Shown in pieces: positions 39,405 to 51,050 of a DNA stretch of 64,000 nt (its first letter is position 1; the number at the start of each line of letters is the position of its first letter). Location of the stretch: contig JANTQA010000032.1 of the NCBI GenBank assembly GCA_027625915.1, forward strand, positions 8,928,001 to 8,992,000. Reading direction: 5' to 3'. The position numbers and the translations under genes were made by a program. The DNA is from Anaeramoeba flamelloides. Taxonomy: Eukaryota > Metamonada > Anaeramoebidae. The notes under the pieces are model-generated. The model saw nothing but the letters and a program-made list of their open reading frames with translations. It searched no databases and had not been told where the DNA came from.

Positions 39405-42400
39405 TAAATATATACACATACATATAAATAAATACATCATATATTATAATTTCAATAGTTTAATTGGTGCCAAATTATTTTTGAGGGGCAATTAGTGAAA
39501 CCAAATAACGTTATTGAAAAATTAATTCAAGTTTCTTTTGAATCAATTCAAACATTATTTTTTGATCGTTTACAATCATCCATTTCACAAAAATCAAAAA
39601 GCAAACAAACGAAAAATCAAATTGAAAAATTAATAGAAATAATTGAAAAACACAAAAATTTCCTTCAAGAAATTCAAGACATTTTACAAACTCAATTGCA
39701 ACCAAACAGTAATAATATTTTTTTTTTTCATATTACAAAATCTCAATTTAAAAATAAATCCAACTACATACAAAATTGTTTTCTCTCATAAAAAAGTATT
39801 TCCAATTTAATTACCTTTATAAATCACATAAGAAATTCCATTTTTTTAAAATTCAATTCTTGTATTTTAATTAAAAAACAAAACTGAAATATTATACAGT
39901 TAATTCCATTTTTTTTTGAATCTTGATTTTTAATTTATTAACCAATAATTCTTAAAAAATTAACTAATATTAATTTCTTTATTTAATTTTTTTTAAAAAT
40001 TTATTTTCAATTCACAAATTACTAATTAAAAAAAATAATCTAAATAAAATAATTTAAAAAATGGAATTGAATTTTATTCAACAAATAAGATTAAAGATTA
40101 TGTATCATTTGTTTTTTGATTGAAACGTATTTGTGTATCAAAATTTAATCTTAAAATAAAAGATTATTATTGGTTATTGAGAGATTTTAATTTGATAAGA
40201 ATTTAATTAAGGGATCAGTCCTCTACAACAACAAAGGCAAAATTTTAAAATATATTATTGGTTATATTCTATACTTACAAATTTTGTAGATTTCAAGTGT
40301 CAAAAAATTCTGATCAACTAAGAAATCCAAAAAAGAAAATTTTTTATGTGAGATCATAATTGTTTTTTCCATTTTTTATGAAAAAGAAAAAATTTTAAAG
40401 TCATTTTATTTCAAACATTATAAAAATTACTTAACCCTTTTTATTGCCATTTTCATCATTATTACACAATTTCAAGTCTCTGTTGGGAGGAATATTTAAT
40501 TTAAAGATATTTTTTTTTTTGTGGGATAATTTTTTTGGTTAACCAAAAAAACTGATTAATTCGACTAATGAGAAAAATATTTGTATTGTTTTAAGAAGTG
40601 TAGGTTCTAACTATTCAAATTTCAATGTCATTTACAAATTTTACTTAGAAATTTTTTTTTTATTTTTGAAATAAAATTTGATTTTTAATAATAAAATTTT
40701 CTTGAAGATATTTGGGAAATATAATAATTTTATCCTCAAAATTCAAAATCAAATTTTTTCTGACAAAAATGATTTGAATTGTTATAAGGATTCTTGTAAA
40801 TAAGACCAAACAATTTTTTAAAAAAATTTTTTGCCAATTTTTTTTTCATTTTTTGAAAACCAGAAAACAACTCTTTTAAAACATTAAAGAAAAAATTTTT
40901 TTTACATAATAGATCTCAATTTTCTTGATAAACTTTTGTTAAGCTTCTTTCAAATGATCATTTATTTAATCACCTATTCCTAAATTAGTTTTATTGGCTG
41001 AGATTTGAATTGAAATAAAAATTATTAAAAACAATTTGTTAATAAAAAATTATCTTTCAAAATCAAAACTTTCCAACATAAAACAAAAAATATTCACTAT
41101 TTTCAAGAATTGACTTAATTGCTAATAAAAATAATAGGCTACTTTTTTTTGTTTTATCTTGGAAACATGTGGATTATGGATTTCAAAAAATAGACTCAAA
41201 TTAATAAATTGATTATATCGGTGTTAACTCATCCATTTGATAAGCCAAAACACAAATTACAAAAAAAAAATTTTTTAGATCTTGACAAGACTTCATTTTA
41301 TTTTTAAAAAATACTACTCCCTAAAATATTTTTTTCTTTGTTTTTAGATTTGTAGAAGAATTATTTTTTTATTTAAAATTCATATTTAATTAATTATACT
41401 TTAAATAACGTGTTAGAAATCAAAAAAAAAAACAAAAACAATAAAAGTCTCAAAATTGATAAATTTATTTTTCATTAATAAATATAATTTTAGTTTAAGG
41501 GGGTAAGTACATTTTTCATTTTTTGAGTGCCACCATTTATATGAAACCGAATTCTTCAAATCATTTCTTTAGCCAAATACATTGATATTTTCATAAATAC
41601 TAGAGTGGAATATATCCTAGTATAAGATATTTTCATACCAATAAAAAAACACAAATCAAAAAAATGAAAAAATTGATCAAAAAAAAAGAAATAAAAATCA
41701 TTTATTACTTGATCTTATCTGTAAAATTTGACACAATCACTTATTCTTTATTTGGTTTTATTTTTGATTCTTTATGAAAATAATTTTGTTTGGAAAATTA
41801 TTGAAAAACAAATTACTGTTTATTTCTAAAGAATTTTGAAAGCAAATTTGTCACAAAAGGCTTTTTAAAATAATAATAAATAGTAATGGGGCGAGAAATT
41901 CAAGGAAAAAAATAGTTTGTATTTTACAAACTAATAAGATAAAAAACCAATCTTCGAAAATAGGCTTTTATCGATTTTTTTTTTTTTCATTCTTGATTTC
42001 AACAAATTTATTTGGAAAAGTGATCTTTCGTGTTTGGTCTTCTAAAAGAAAATATTTGTTTCAAATGCACACCTTTTGGGGTATATTTTTTTGGTTTACT
42101 TTTCGATTAATTTCAATCGTTCATATAAACACATCTCTAGACCAAAACAAAATTTAATAAAACCAAAAATTGAATCAAAAAAAATGTTCAAAAAATTGAA
42201 AAAAATAAAGATTCAACTCTGAATTACTTTGATTCTTTTCACGAACAGACTAGTGAATGGTGTTTTGGTTCAAAAGTTTCAATATCTGGTGGCACTCAAA
42301 AAATATTTTTTCAGTAAGGTTGTTACAATTAAAATTTTTCAAAATGGTAAAATGTACTTACTTCCTTAAACTCAAAAATGTAATTTTTCTTTCCATTAAA

Positions 42401-45400
42401 ATATTTTATTGGATAATTAATTTAAATTTCTGCTTTGATCATGAAAGTTACAATGTTCTTCATAAATTCCAATTTTAAAGGGTTTAATAATTCTCCAAAG
42501 ATGATTATTCAATGTTCATATACATTTAATTAATAGCAAATATCGGTGATTCAATATTCATAAATAGAACCAATGGATGGGGAAATTATTAATTGTCAAA
42601 ATTGGTTAAATTCTCTATTTTTCAAAAATAGCCAATTTTATTGAAATTTAATGGCTGTTGGTACTTTAAAACATCCCCTTTTCAAGAAGGGTATGATTTG
42701 CCAGGGTAGGTTAGAGTAGTTTTGGTTGATTTGGATGGAATCTTTGGTAATATAGTCTAGGATTGAAATAAAAAAAAAAAAAATTAAGAGACCAATTAGA
42801 AATTATTGTAACTTGTTACTTTTTTTAAAAGGTAAAAATTTTTTCACTGAAAATTTGTGGTTAAAATTGGGTTTTGGGCAAATTTTTAAAAGTATTTAGT
42901 ATTGATGATTTCAACATTTTGGATTTTCTACAGTTTAAGTAATTGCAATACTACCAATAAGAAAATACACTTTTTGATTTTTCCAAAATCACAATCATTA
43001 AAACCCCTTTAAAACCTTTCAAACCAATGATATTAATCAAGATACTCTTCAAAAATACAAAAAAATTCAATTTTACTAATTTTGACAATTTGACCACTTT
43101 TGAAAATTAATAATATATCTCCAAATGATTGGTTGTTATTCCAAAAAATTAACGATTTAAATGTTCTCAAATATTTTTAATTTTACATTTTTCTGAAATT
43201 ATTTTAATAATATACAGATCTTTGTATTTTTTTTTTTAAATAAATATTTCTAAAACACCAAAAATAAAATGAGCCGAAAAATACAATTTAGGTAGTTGTA
43301 ATGTTTTTAAAATTAATTTTCAAAAAATTTTTCTTCATCTAAATAATTTTTTTTTTTCTAATTCTTATATATTAAAAACAATAATTTCAAAATTTAATCA
43401 AAATAAAATCACAATAAATAGTTTTCTTGACAATTTTTAAACCGTTTTTTATTTATTTTGATAATTACAAAGAAATTGAAAAAAATATAATGGAAGAAAA
43501 AATAACAATTCCAAGAACCAAAGGATTAGAAATATCTGAAATTATTGATCAAATTGAAAATTCAATTTCAGTTTTTTTTCAAATTTTTGAAGAATCAGTA
43601 GATCGTTGTTTGAGATTTACAAATGGGTTTGGGATTGAATCATTAATTTTTACACTTGAAAAGGTATTTGTACAATTCGTTAATTCACTGTCTTCAACTG
43701 TTGAATTTCTTCGGGTAAGTGTTGGCCTTGAAGAAAAACTTTTTCTGGAAAAGTCTAATAAAACAAATTTAACCAGTGGTTCTCGGAATATTAATCAAAA
43801 ACGCAAAAATAACCATTCGTGGGACAGCTGTGGTGAAGCTTTAAGATTGGCTAAATTATTTAATAAATTTCACCAAAGAATGAAGCAATTTGAATCAATT
43901 TTAACAAAAAAAATTTTTCAAAAAAATGATGAATTATTTGGAAAGACGGAAATAACAGACCCTTTATCAATTGCATTAATAAATTTTGATGAAAAAAAAT
44001 ATTCAATAATCAATTTTTTTAATCGCACAAAAAGTAAATAATTTGTTTTTGTTTTTTATATTAATATATATATTTAACCACATACAAAATTAATTTGGTA
44101 ATAAATCTAAAAAAAAAATGTATTGTTTATTGATGGAAGAAGTATAAATTACACTCTAAATGTCCTTTTACTTAAATTTCCTCAAAGGTAATTTAAGCGT
44201 AAAATCATAGATTTCACGATTGTTCAAGGGAAATACATACCCAATTTTTTTTATTTTAAAAAGCAAAAGCAAAAAATTAAAAAGAAAAAAGGAAAAAAAA
44301 AAAAAAGAAATTTAAAAAGAATTTATAAGAAGCAATTGGTAAAAAATCAAAAAAAAAAAAAAACAATGCTATCTTTAATTAAGAACTCCCAAAATCACAT
44401 CCACGATACTTTTGGTTGAATTTAATAATTTGATAATTGATCATGAATGTTCACTTGGGGATCGTTGTTTAATTGTTGTAATTTCTTTTTTCTTTTTGAT
44501 TTGATTTGCTATTAACCTTTTGGACATTTTTTGCCTTTGCTTTTTCGATTTTTATTTTCAAGTTACACATACTTTCAGTATTTCAGTTTCTAGGTATTAT
44601 CAAGTAACCACTTGATCCTTTTCCTTTGTAACTCTTCTTCCCAATATAAAGAAGATTCAGCTAGGGGAAAAATGGAAAAAAATAAAAAATGTATTATTTC
44701 AATTAATTACATTATTTCCAATCTGATTGTAAATATATGGAAACACCAAAAAGAAATATTTTAACAGAAAAATTATCATAATCTCCTATTTGCAATTAAG
44801 AGATATCAAAAAATATAAAATAATTTTTTATTTCTTTAATTAACAATAATAAAATTATTAATAATAATTGTAATTTTGTTATTTGACTAAGAGATAATTT
44901 TAAACATTAACAGAATTTACCAAAAAATTGTAAATATCTATGTCTTGATATACTGCACAGCATAACTCATAAAATTTTTTCAAAAAAACAATATCTAAGT
45001 TTTGTATTTTTGAAATACACTCACATAATCGTCATTATTATACATAACAATTTTGAAAAAGGTTTATAACTTTATTCAATATTACTGGGTATTGCCAAAA
45101 AAAAATGAAAATTTTCAGTAATATTTTTTTCAACTTTAATTGGAAAATTTTTGAAATTTTTATTTGGCTCAGTGGAGGATTATTTGAATGTATTTTTTGA
45201 ATACAGTCAGTTTCACTTTTAAGACACAAACTTTCAACGAAATTTAAGGCACAAAAAAATCTCAAATTAAGGCACAAAATTTGGAATTTTATTTTTTTAC
45301 AATTTATTTTTGCTAGAATCTGAATTTTGTGCCTTAATTTGAGATTTTTATTGTGCCTTAAATTTCGTTGATAGTTTGTGCCTTAAAAGTGGAACTGACT

Positions 45401-48400
45401 GTAGTCTAAAAAGAATCATATTTTTTTCAATTTGAAAATAAAATCAAATATTTCTTTCAAAAGATATCGCTAAATTAAATTGAAAAACTGATTTTTTTTC
45501 TGTTTTTGGAATATTTTTTATCATTTAATTTTTTTTTTTTTTCATGTTTGAGTTTTAATATATATTCCCTGTTTTTTTCCTGCAAATTGTTTGTTTATTA
45601 TTTTTTCATTCTTAATGTTCAATATAAAGTTCATTCGTTGTAACTTATTATAAAAAAAAAAAATACCCTAAAAATAGGCGTTTTTTTCAAAAGTCGGTAT
45701 ATTTTGAAAAGGGGGTATTCGAATCTTAATGAATTGAATAGCTATCTTTTCTTAATTACATAAAATTATCATAACTTTGAAAAAAATAATTTATAAAAGA
45801 TGTATAACTGAAATCCAAGTTCATAGTTTTGGCTAACTTTAATTTTCAGAATTTATTTTTTTCCTTGTAGTGGGGGATAATGGTTTTTTTAAAGAATTTG
45901 TTATAATGAATATACACATCTAAATGTGATTTTATTATTGTTAAAACCAACTCTTGATTCACTATTTTGGTTCAACAATACCCCATAATCTTTTGCTAAA
46001 AATTGAAAATAAAAATAAAAATATTTTCTAGGTTTTATTATTTTTTAATTACAAAATTCAAAATAATTTAAAAGATCAGCTTAAAGGAGGATGAATTCGC
46101 TTGTTTTTATGGGAATTTGAACAAATCAAGAAAATCATTTTATTTTTTAGTAAAAATTGAAATTTACTTTGAATTTTTTTATTTAAAAAATATAATTCCT
46201 AATTTTCTGTACCGAGTGGAACACACACCACCACAATAAAACAATTTTAAAATTGAAATTGAAATTAAACGATTCTGTCTATGAGTTGAGAAAATAAATT
46301 GATCTTTTTTGTTATTTTCAATCAAAAAAAGATAAAATCTAAATACTACCAAACACTCAAGTTACAAATGGTTTTATTTTTGATGTGTATTTGTAATTTT
46401 TCAAACTCACTTGGTAATAAATAATCTCAAAAATTAAACCTCATTAATGAAAATGAGTACCAAATCCCCGATGTCTATTAAATATTTGATTTTGTCGAGA
46501 AAAATTTTACTTCAAAAAAAGAAATTAAATCCTGTTTGTCATCTCTAACTCCAAACTAAATATCCTTTTTCCTTTATACATTGAAATTTGTACGGTGGTT
46601 TTCCAAAAAAAAATAAAAATAACTGCTGATTTTTCGAAAAAATGTAGTATTTCAAGAAATTTCGTTTTTCAATACAAATCTATTTTAGATAAATCCCTTA
46701 TGATCAAAAAGTAGAGTACCTAAACTTTTTTACCCTTGTTAAATTCAAATTTGGGCAAGTAACTCTTCATTCAATTCCAAATCAATATAGATTTTTATTT
46801 ATGTTTTCACAAGAAGTAAAAAATGTAAAAGTTTATTATCTTTGGTATTTTTATTTTCTCTAGTTTATTAATCAACAATTCGCATTCAATTTTTAATATT
46901 CAGATAAGAGTTAATACTATTTTTGGTGTCGATTACTGGAAATTAGAAAAAAAAAAAATCCCGAAATTGTAGTGAAAGACATATATAATTATGTAAAATA
47001 AAAATATTACAAACCTTAAATTTGTAATTTTCAAATGAAGTAAATACTAATCAAAGATTCAATAGAATTATTTTTTATTTTTAAATGCAATTCCACGTTG
47101 AACTCTGTATTTAATTTATTTTCAAGATAATATTTAAATAATGATCAAGATCAAAATTAATTATTTTGTTATAAATTATAAAATCAAAAAAATAAAAACA
47201 AACGAAACACTTAGATTCACTGTTTTATAAAAAAAGAAAAATGAATTTTTTGTTCTATAATGAAGATTTTTTGAAAAATAAAAATAAATTCCATGTTTCT
47301 TTTTTTAATTTTATTCCCTAAAAGAAAATAATAAAACCAAAAAAAAAAATGAAAAAATCATAATATTTCATTGTATTGAAACTACTTATAAAATACCTCA
47401 CATAAAGTAATTTCATTTTTTTTTATTGATTTAGGTATTATTGAATTTAATATAATATTACTTTAATTTTTTATTTGTTCTTTAAAAAGAAAGTTAAGAT
47501 TGAAAAAAAAGTGAAAATGATCTCAAAAATATCATAAATGTATATCCGTACCATGTTAATGTCAACTATTTCACAGTCAAAGGAACCCGGTCACAATGAA
47601 TGGATTCCATGTCTTTAAATGGTTTGGGAAGAAAAATAGTTTAAATAGCAAATATTTAATATTTAAAATGATTGATAAACGATTTGAAAAATAGCAATTA
47701 AACTTAAAATACTGTCCAAAATGATAAAATACTCTCTTGACAATTAAAAAAAATATATTTAAATTTTTAAATTTGTTCAACAAATCTCTACCAATATCTA
47801 TCGATACATATACGAAAATTACATACTTCATTTTTTGTTTCACTATTTTTCAAACATTTTTTTTTTTTTAAATTTCTAATAAATCCTTTTTCATTTTCTA
47901 TTTATTTATTTTAAATTAATTAGATTCCTCAATGAGCATTTTACATAAATCAATTGTCCTATCTAACGAGCTATATCTTTTTGCAAACAATTTTGTTTTT
48001 GATATACTCTTTATCAATATTCAATTTAATCTTTCATTCATTCGAAACTTGCCGAATTGGTCAAAAATTAAAGATACAAATAATGTTATTTCACTTCCAA
48101 CTTTTAGTTTTGATCCTTTACATTATATCTCAGAAGTGGGTGATCATATATTAAATATACCAAAATTGTTACAGTCCTTTCTTACACAAGGAGAAGAAAA
48201 CGAAAAAAAAAATGAAATGGAATTTATCTCAATTTATTTAAACCAAATTTCCAAACAAACTATGGGATTATATGTAGAAGAAATATTATCAATTTCGTTT
48301 TTATCTCAACTAGGCTCAAAGCAATTAGATGCAGATATAACCTATTTAATTAATATTTTTAATTACCTAATGGTTCCAATCGAAAAAGAAATTTTAATAA

Positions 48401-48528
48401 TCCATGAATTAATAAAACTAAATCAAAACAATTATAATAATGAATCCAATAAAATACTAACAAGAGAAGGCAATTTAAATAATATTCAAGCATTAATCCC
48501 AAAAATTAAAAAAATTAAAAAATATTAA
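29627..48528 (+). CDS. COG7: COG7, conserved oligomeric Golgi complex subunit 7, six exons over 18.9 kb
   Basis: COG7 is a lobe-B subunit of the COG tether, which captures retrograde vesicles at the Golgi. Exons are 29627-29944, 30229-30547, 39082-39272, 39486-39708, 43422-44033 and 47924-48528. All joins are GT-AG and in phase (0, 1, 0, 1, 1), giving 2,268 coding bases, or 755 residues against about 770 in human. Matches run along the whole protein: the N-terminal YF...KKWVNEIF start, the coiled region KLQLELESILE (exon 2), LLVFVKLKRIDLFIEQY (exon 3), SVDRCLRFTNGFGIESL (exon 5, the best family signature), and FSFDPLHYISEVGDHI, then ADITYLINIFNYL (exon 6). Introns are 284, 8,534, 213, 3,713 and 3,890 bp and repeat-filled; coding is about 12 percent of the span. 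The ATG at 29627 starts the conserved region. No stop interrupts the exons. Confidence 0.93.
32142..33882. mobile_element. Element E (Tc1/mariner-like), 1.74-kb copy
   Basis: It is flanked by TA on both sides (32140-32141 and 33883-33884). Ends are inverted repeats: CTGTAGTCAAAATAAAGC on the left and, inverted, CAGAGATCAAAATAATGCG on the right. Size, CAGT-like ends and TA flanks fit Tc1/mariner. I find no intact transposase frame, so it is decayed or non-autonomous. Deleted or partial copies are at 29024-29505, 52425-52898 and 52899-53430. Confidence 0.68.
32398..32502. repeat. Hairpin inside element E
   Basis: AAATATGATATTGTTC faces its exact reverse complement GAACAATATCATATTT, and the inner AAGATTAT faces ATAATCTT. 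The fold is about 100 bases with a loop rich in GTTCGAAGAACGA, itself palindromic. Confidence 0.8.
34195..34935. mobile_element. Element G, copy 2
   Basis: It starts near ACTCACACGAAATAATAAAT and ends at CATTATAAAGTGAGTCAA, with the same internal order as the copy at 13985-15030 (AATTCACTTTTAAAT, TTGAAATGAGGATTATAG). The middle is a long A-rich stretch. Non-coding. Confidence 0.6.
36755..36890. repeat. Palindromic unit related to repeat K
   Basis: GCCGTTAGGCTTTTTTTTAA at the left faces AAAAAAAACCTAGGC near 36835-36852, with TTTCTTTTTATTTCTGAAAT between. The following CACCCTACGGCACTCGGTGA resembles spacers beside the palindromes at 4440 and 49690 (TACCGTAGAATGCC). Confidence 0.5.
37866..38913 (+). 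mobile_element. 5'-truncated LINE (non-LTR retrotransposon)
   Basis: The insert is bounded by a perfect 16-base duplication, AATTACTGTTTTTTTT, at 37850-37865 and 38914-38929, and ends in an A-rich tail. It encodes the C-terminal part of a LINE reverse transcriptase (FGLKPNEDKTEI, IKYLGIYL, LSQLTYGLEIYN) followed by the C-terminal Cys motif region (NKFCPLC, IDHFLWVF). Stops and frame changes occur at about 38304 and again between there and 38640, so the protein is not intact. The 3' end CACTTAGAGTGTAATCTACA is shared with the SINE-like elements. Confidence 0.88.
39331..39400. repeat. (CA)n(TA)n microsatellite in COG7 intron 3
   Basis: About 19 CA units run directly into about 15 TA units, ending just before more TA-rich DNA. 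It takes up about a third of the 213-bp intron 39273-39485 (donor GTAAAT, acceptor TTGAG, phase 0). Confidence 0.95.
40211..41321. mobile_element. TTAA-flanked DNA element (family A), copy 2, reversed
   Basis: It starts GGGATCAGTCCTC after TTAA (40207-40210) and ends ATACTACTCCC before TAAA. Over its whole length it is the reverse complement of 8225-9341, for example CTCAGCCAATAAAACTAATT against CTCAGCCAAAAGAAAACTAA. Non-coding. Confidence 0.65.
41985..42375. repeat. Dispersed repeat H, reversed copy
   Basis: Reverse complement of about 5003-5393, sharing GGTATATTTTTTTGGTTTAC and the AAACAAATTACTTC-like blocks at corresponding positions. An open frame at 42257-42478 overlaps it and is not called. 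Confidence 0.6.
44129..44683 (-). mobile_element. SINE-like retroelement with LINE-type 3' end, copy 2
   Basis: Minus-oriented. It is flanked by a 16-base duplication with one mismatch (AAAAAATGTATTGTTT at 44113-44128; AAAAAATGTATTATTT at 44684-44699). The 5' end reads CCCCTAGCTGAATCTTCTTT and the 3' end TTTAGAGTGTAATTTATACT. It is about 75-80 percent like the copy at 11636-12212. Its last ~95 bases parallel the LINE end, including GAAATCTATGATTTTAC. The other ~440 bases are not seen in the LINE. Confidence 0.7.
45204..45401. mobile_element. Foldback MITE, CAGTCAGT family, copy 2
   Basis: 198 bp between TA dinucleotides (45202-45203 and 45402-45403). CAGTCAGTTTCACTTTTAAG at the left mirrors CTTAAAAGTGGAACTGACTG at the right, and the arms continue inward for about 85 bases (ACTTTCAACGAAATTTAAGG). 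It is almost one palindrome. Confidence 0.85.
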
Positions 48529-48689
48529 TCTTTTGAAGATTGAAATAGCATTTATCATTCTCAATCAAGTCTTTTAAATTCTTAAAATTAAAATCTAATT
48601 TTATCAAAGTTTTAATATTGTTTTTTTTTTTTTTTTTTTTTTCTCAAAATATTTAATTAATCACATCACTATCATGAAAAAATAAAATT

Positions 48690-49970
48690 GAAAAAAAAAA
48701 AGTTAAACAATCTACAACTTCAATTATCATTTCATCCTTGTTAATTGAGTCTATTCACAATATAATCAACATTCCAGTTCTCAAAAATCTTGTGGCTGTT
48801 GTATTTATTGTTGTTGATAGTACTTTATTTTTAAAAGTCTTGAGTCAAGAAAAAAGGTTTGTTTCGGGGTAAAAAATTTTAAATGAATGTAAAAATGAAT
48901 TTTCTTTAAATACAACTTTAGGATATTTTTTTGAAGAGATAATAACTAATAGTTTTGAAAACATTCTTATCAACTAAAAAAAATCAAATAAGGGAAATAA
49001 ATTCATGATGATAAATATTCTGTTCCTCGAGTGCATAGCTTTTTTGTATATTTCAAAAATTAAAAAAACCTAACAATACTTTAAAAAAAAACAAAAACTC
49101 AAGAAAAGCTAACGGCTGTTTTCCAGAATTCAAAAGAATGGAGTAAAATCTAAGATTTTACTCTGTTCTTTTGAATTCTGAAAAATCCAACAAAAGTGTC
49201 TGAGAGTGTTGTCAAGTGCCTCAGTTTTTTTTAATTTGAGATAAGAAAAGAAAATTAAATTAATTGTCGGTTTATTTCAAAAATTAAAAAAAAAACATAA
49301 TGGAACTTTTCTTGAGGTTTTCTGGTTTATTTGTAAATTATTCTAGTTTTTTTTCGGTTTTCTATTTAATAACGAAAATCTATTGATTTTCGTTAGGTTT
49401 TTTTTACCCTTTAAAAGAAACCGAAAATTTATTAAAATTTTCTGTTTATTTCAAAAATTAAAAAAAACCTAGAACACTTCAAAAATAAACAGAAAATTCA
49501 AGAAAAGTTAACGGTGTCTTTCCAGAATTTAAGAGAATTGAGTAAAATATCTTTGATTTTTCTGCATTCTTTTGAACTCTGGAAAATTTAATTCTGTTTT
49601 TATTTATTTTTTGAAATAAAACAAAAATTTCTCAAATTTTGGATTGATTTCAATCATTAAAAAAAAACCTCATGTGAAGTGTCCGTCAAGTACCGTAGAA
49701 TGCCTAGGTTGTCTTGAGGTTTTCTGTTTTATAAGTAAAATCTATTGATTTTCATTAGATATTTTTTACTTTTCGAAATAAAGAGAAAATTTATTAAAAT
49801 TTTCGGTTTATTTCAAAAATTAAAAAAAACCTAGAACACCTTTCAAATAAACAGAAAACTCAAGAAAATCTAACCACAGTTTTTTTCACTTTTTGGAATA
49901 AACCGAAAATTTATTAAAATTTTCAGTTTTTTCCCAAAATTTAAAAAAAACCTAACGGAAAAATCAAAAA
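48690..49970. repeat. Repeat K copy 2 with an array of palindromes
   Basis: The first ~350 bp match 3990-4340. The rest is a run of hairpin-forming units. The clearest is 49124-49180, where CAGAATTCAAAAGAATGG and its 27-base arm face a reverse complement with two mismatches across a 3-base loop. Others alternate TTTCTGTTTATTTC-type and AAAAAAACCTAGAACAC-type blocks. Non-coding. Confidence 0.65.
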
Positions 49971-50467
49971 TAATATTACTTCCAATTTAAAACAGAACAA
50001 ATTATTCTTTAAAAGTCCAAATAGTTGATTCCTTATTTGAAAGGCCTTCACCAAATTTACAATACTTTTTAAATCATATCATAAAATGACCTCTTAGCTT
50101 ATTAGAAAAAAAAAATTTTCAAATTTTTTTACTATTAAAATTGAAAAAAATCTTAATAGAACCTAGAAATATGGATTTTTCAACTTTAATTGTCAAATAT
50201 CTTGAAAAATACTTTTTGATCAAGTATATTTTATTAACCAAGTGTGTTCATTATAATTGAAGTTATTAAAAGGTAAAAAATTAGCAAATATTTGAATTTT
50301 TAAAAAAAAAATTTTCAGGATCTTGATTCGCAAAAAGTGATTTCTTCATATCTTAACTTTTTTACTGAATTTGTCATTTTTACAATAACTATACAACTCC
50401 CCCCCCTGAGTAGGTTTCTTGTTAATGAATATAGGGTTTATAAGAGCAAAAAAAACAATTTGATTTA

Positions 50468-50667
50468 CAGTCAGTTTCACCTTTAAGGCACAAACTTTCA
50501 ACGAAATTTAAGTTACAATAAAAAAACTCAAATTAAGGCACAAAATTCAAATTCTAGTAAAAATAAATTGTAAAAAATAAAATTCCAAATTTTGTGCCTT
50601 AATTTGAGATTTTTTTTGTGCCTTAAATTTCGGTTGAAAGTTTGTGCCTTAAAAGTGAAACTGACTG
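50468..50667. mobile_element. Foldback MITE, CAGTCAGT family, copy 3
   Basis: 200 bp between TA dinucleotides (50466-50467 and 50668-50669), with the same ends and internal sequence as 45204-45401, including AAATTTTGTGCCTTAATTTG. Arms pair over about 85-90 bases. Confidence 0.85.
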
Positions 50668-51050
50668 TAATAATAGAATAAAAATGTTTGTTTTCAGAAA
50701 AAGAAATTCAAAAATCGAAAATAATTTTCAAAAATAAAAAAAAAAAACTCAACATTTTTATTTTTTCTTCAAATTGTTTTTTTTACTCTTAGAAACCACA
50801 TATCCATTAACATAAAAATCTCCGTTGGAGAGCAGAGGAAAAGTTTTATCGTTATTGTAAAAATGACAAATTCAGTAAAAAAACTTAAAATATTAAGGAC
50901 TACGTTCACACCCTTGGGGAGGTTGAGTAATTTTTTTATTTCACCTTCTCTTCTCAAAAAAAAATTGTCACAAGGCAGAAGTTGGACAAAAAGAAAAAAA
51001 AAAAACATTTTTTGTATCTTTACCTTCACAGGCAGACTAATTTTCTAGGT

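Larger units (their letters stand above)
39709..43421 (+). other. COG7 intron 4, 3.7 kb
   Basis: A phase-1 intron with donor GTAATA and acceptor AAATAG. It contains element A copy 2 (40211-41321, reversed) and repeat H copy 2 (41985-42375, reversed). A fragment at about 41495-41540 (GGTAAGTACATTTT, GAGTGCCACC) also looks like H. No coding exon seen. Confidence 0.8.
44034..47923 (+). other. COG7 intron 5, 3.9 kb
   Basis: A phase-1 intron with donor GTAAAT and acceptor AATTAG, splitting an Asn codon. It contains the SINE-like element (44129-44683) and foldback MITE copy 2 (45204-45401). The part from 45410 to 47920 shows nothing I can name. Confidence 0.8.

Noticed and set aside
39331-39420. 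(CA)n(TA)n tract as a centromere, telomere or origin signal
   Set aside because: It is a simple microsatellite inside a 213-bp intron.
42257-42478. Protein gene at 42257-42478
   Set aside because: It overlaps the reversed copy of repeat H and has no family resemblance.
49040-49960. CRISPR-like array
   Set aside because: Units are palindromic, irregular in length and lack constant repeats with unique spacers; the host is eukaryotic.
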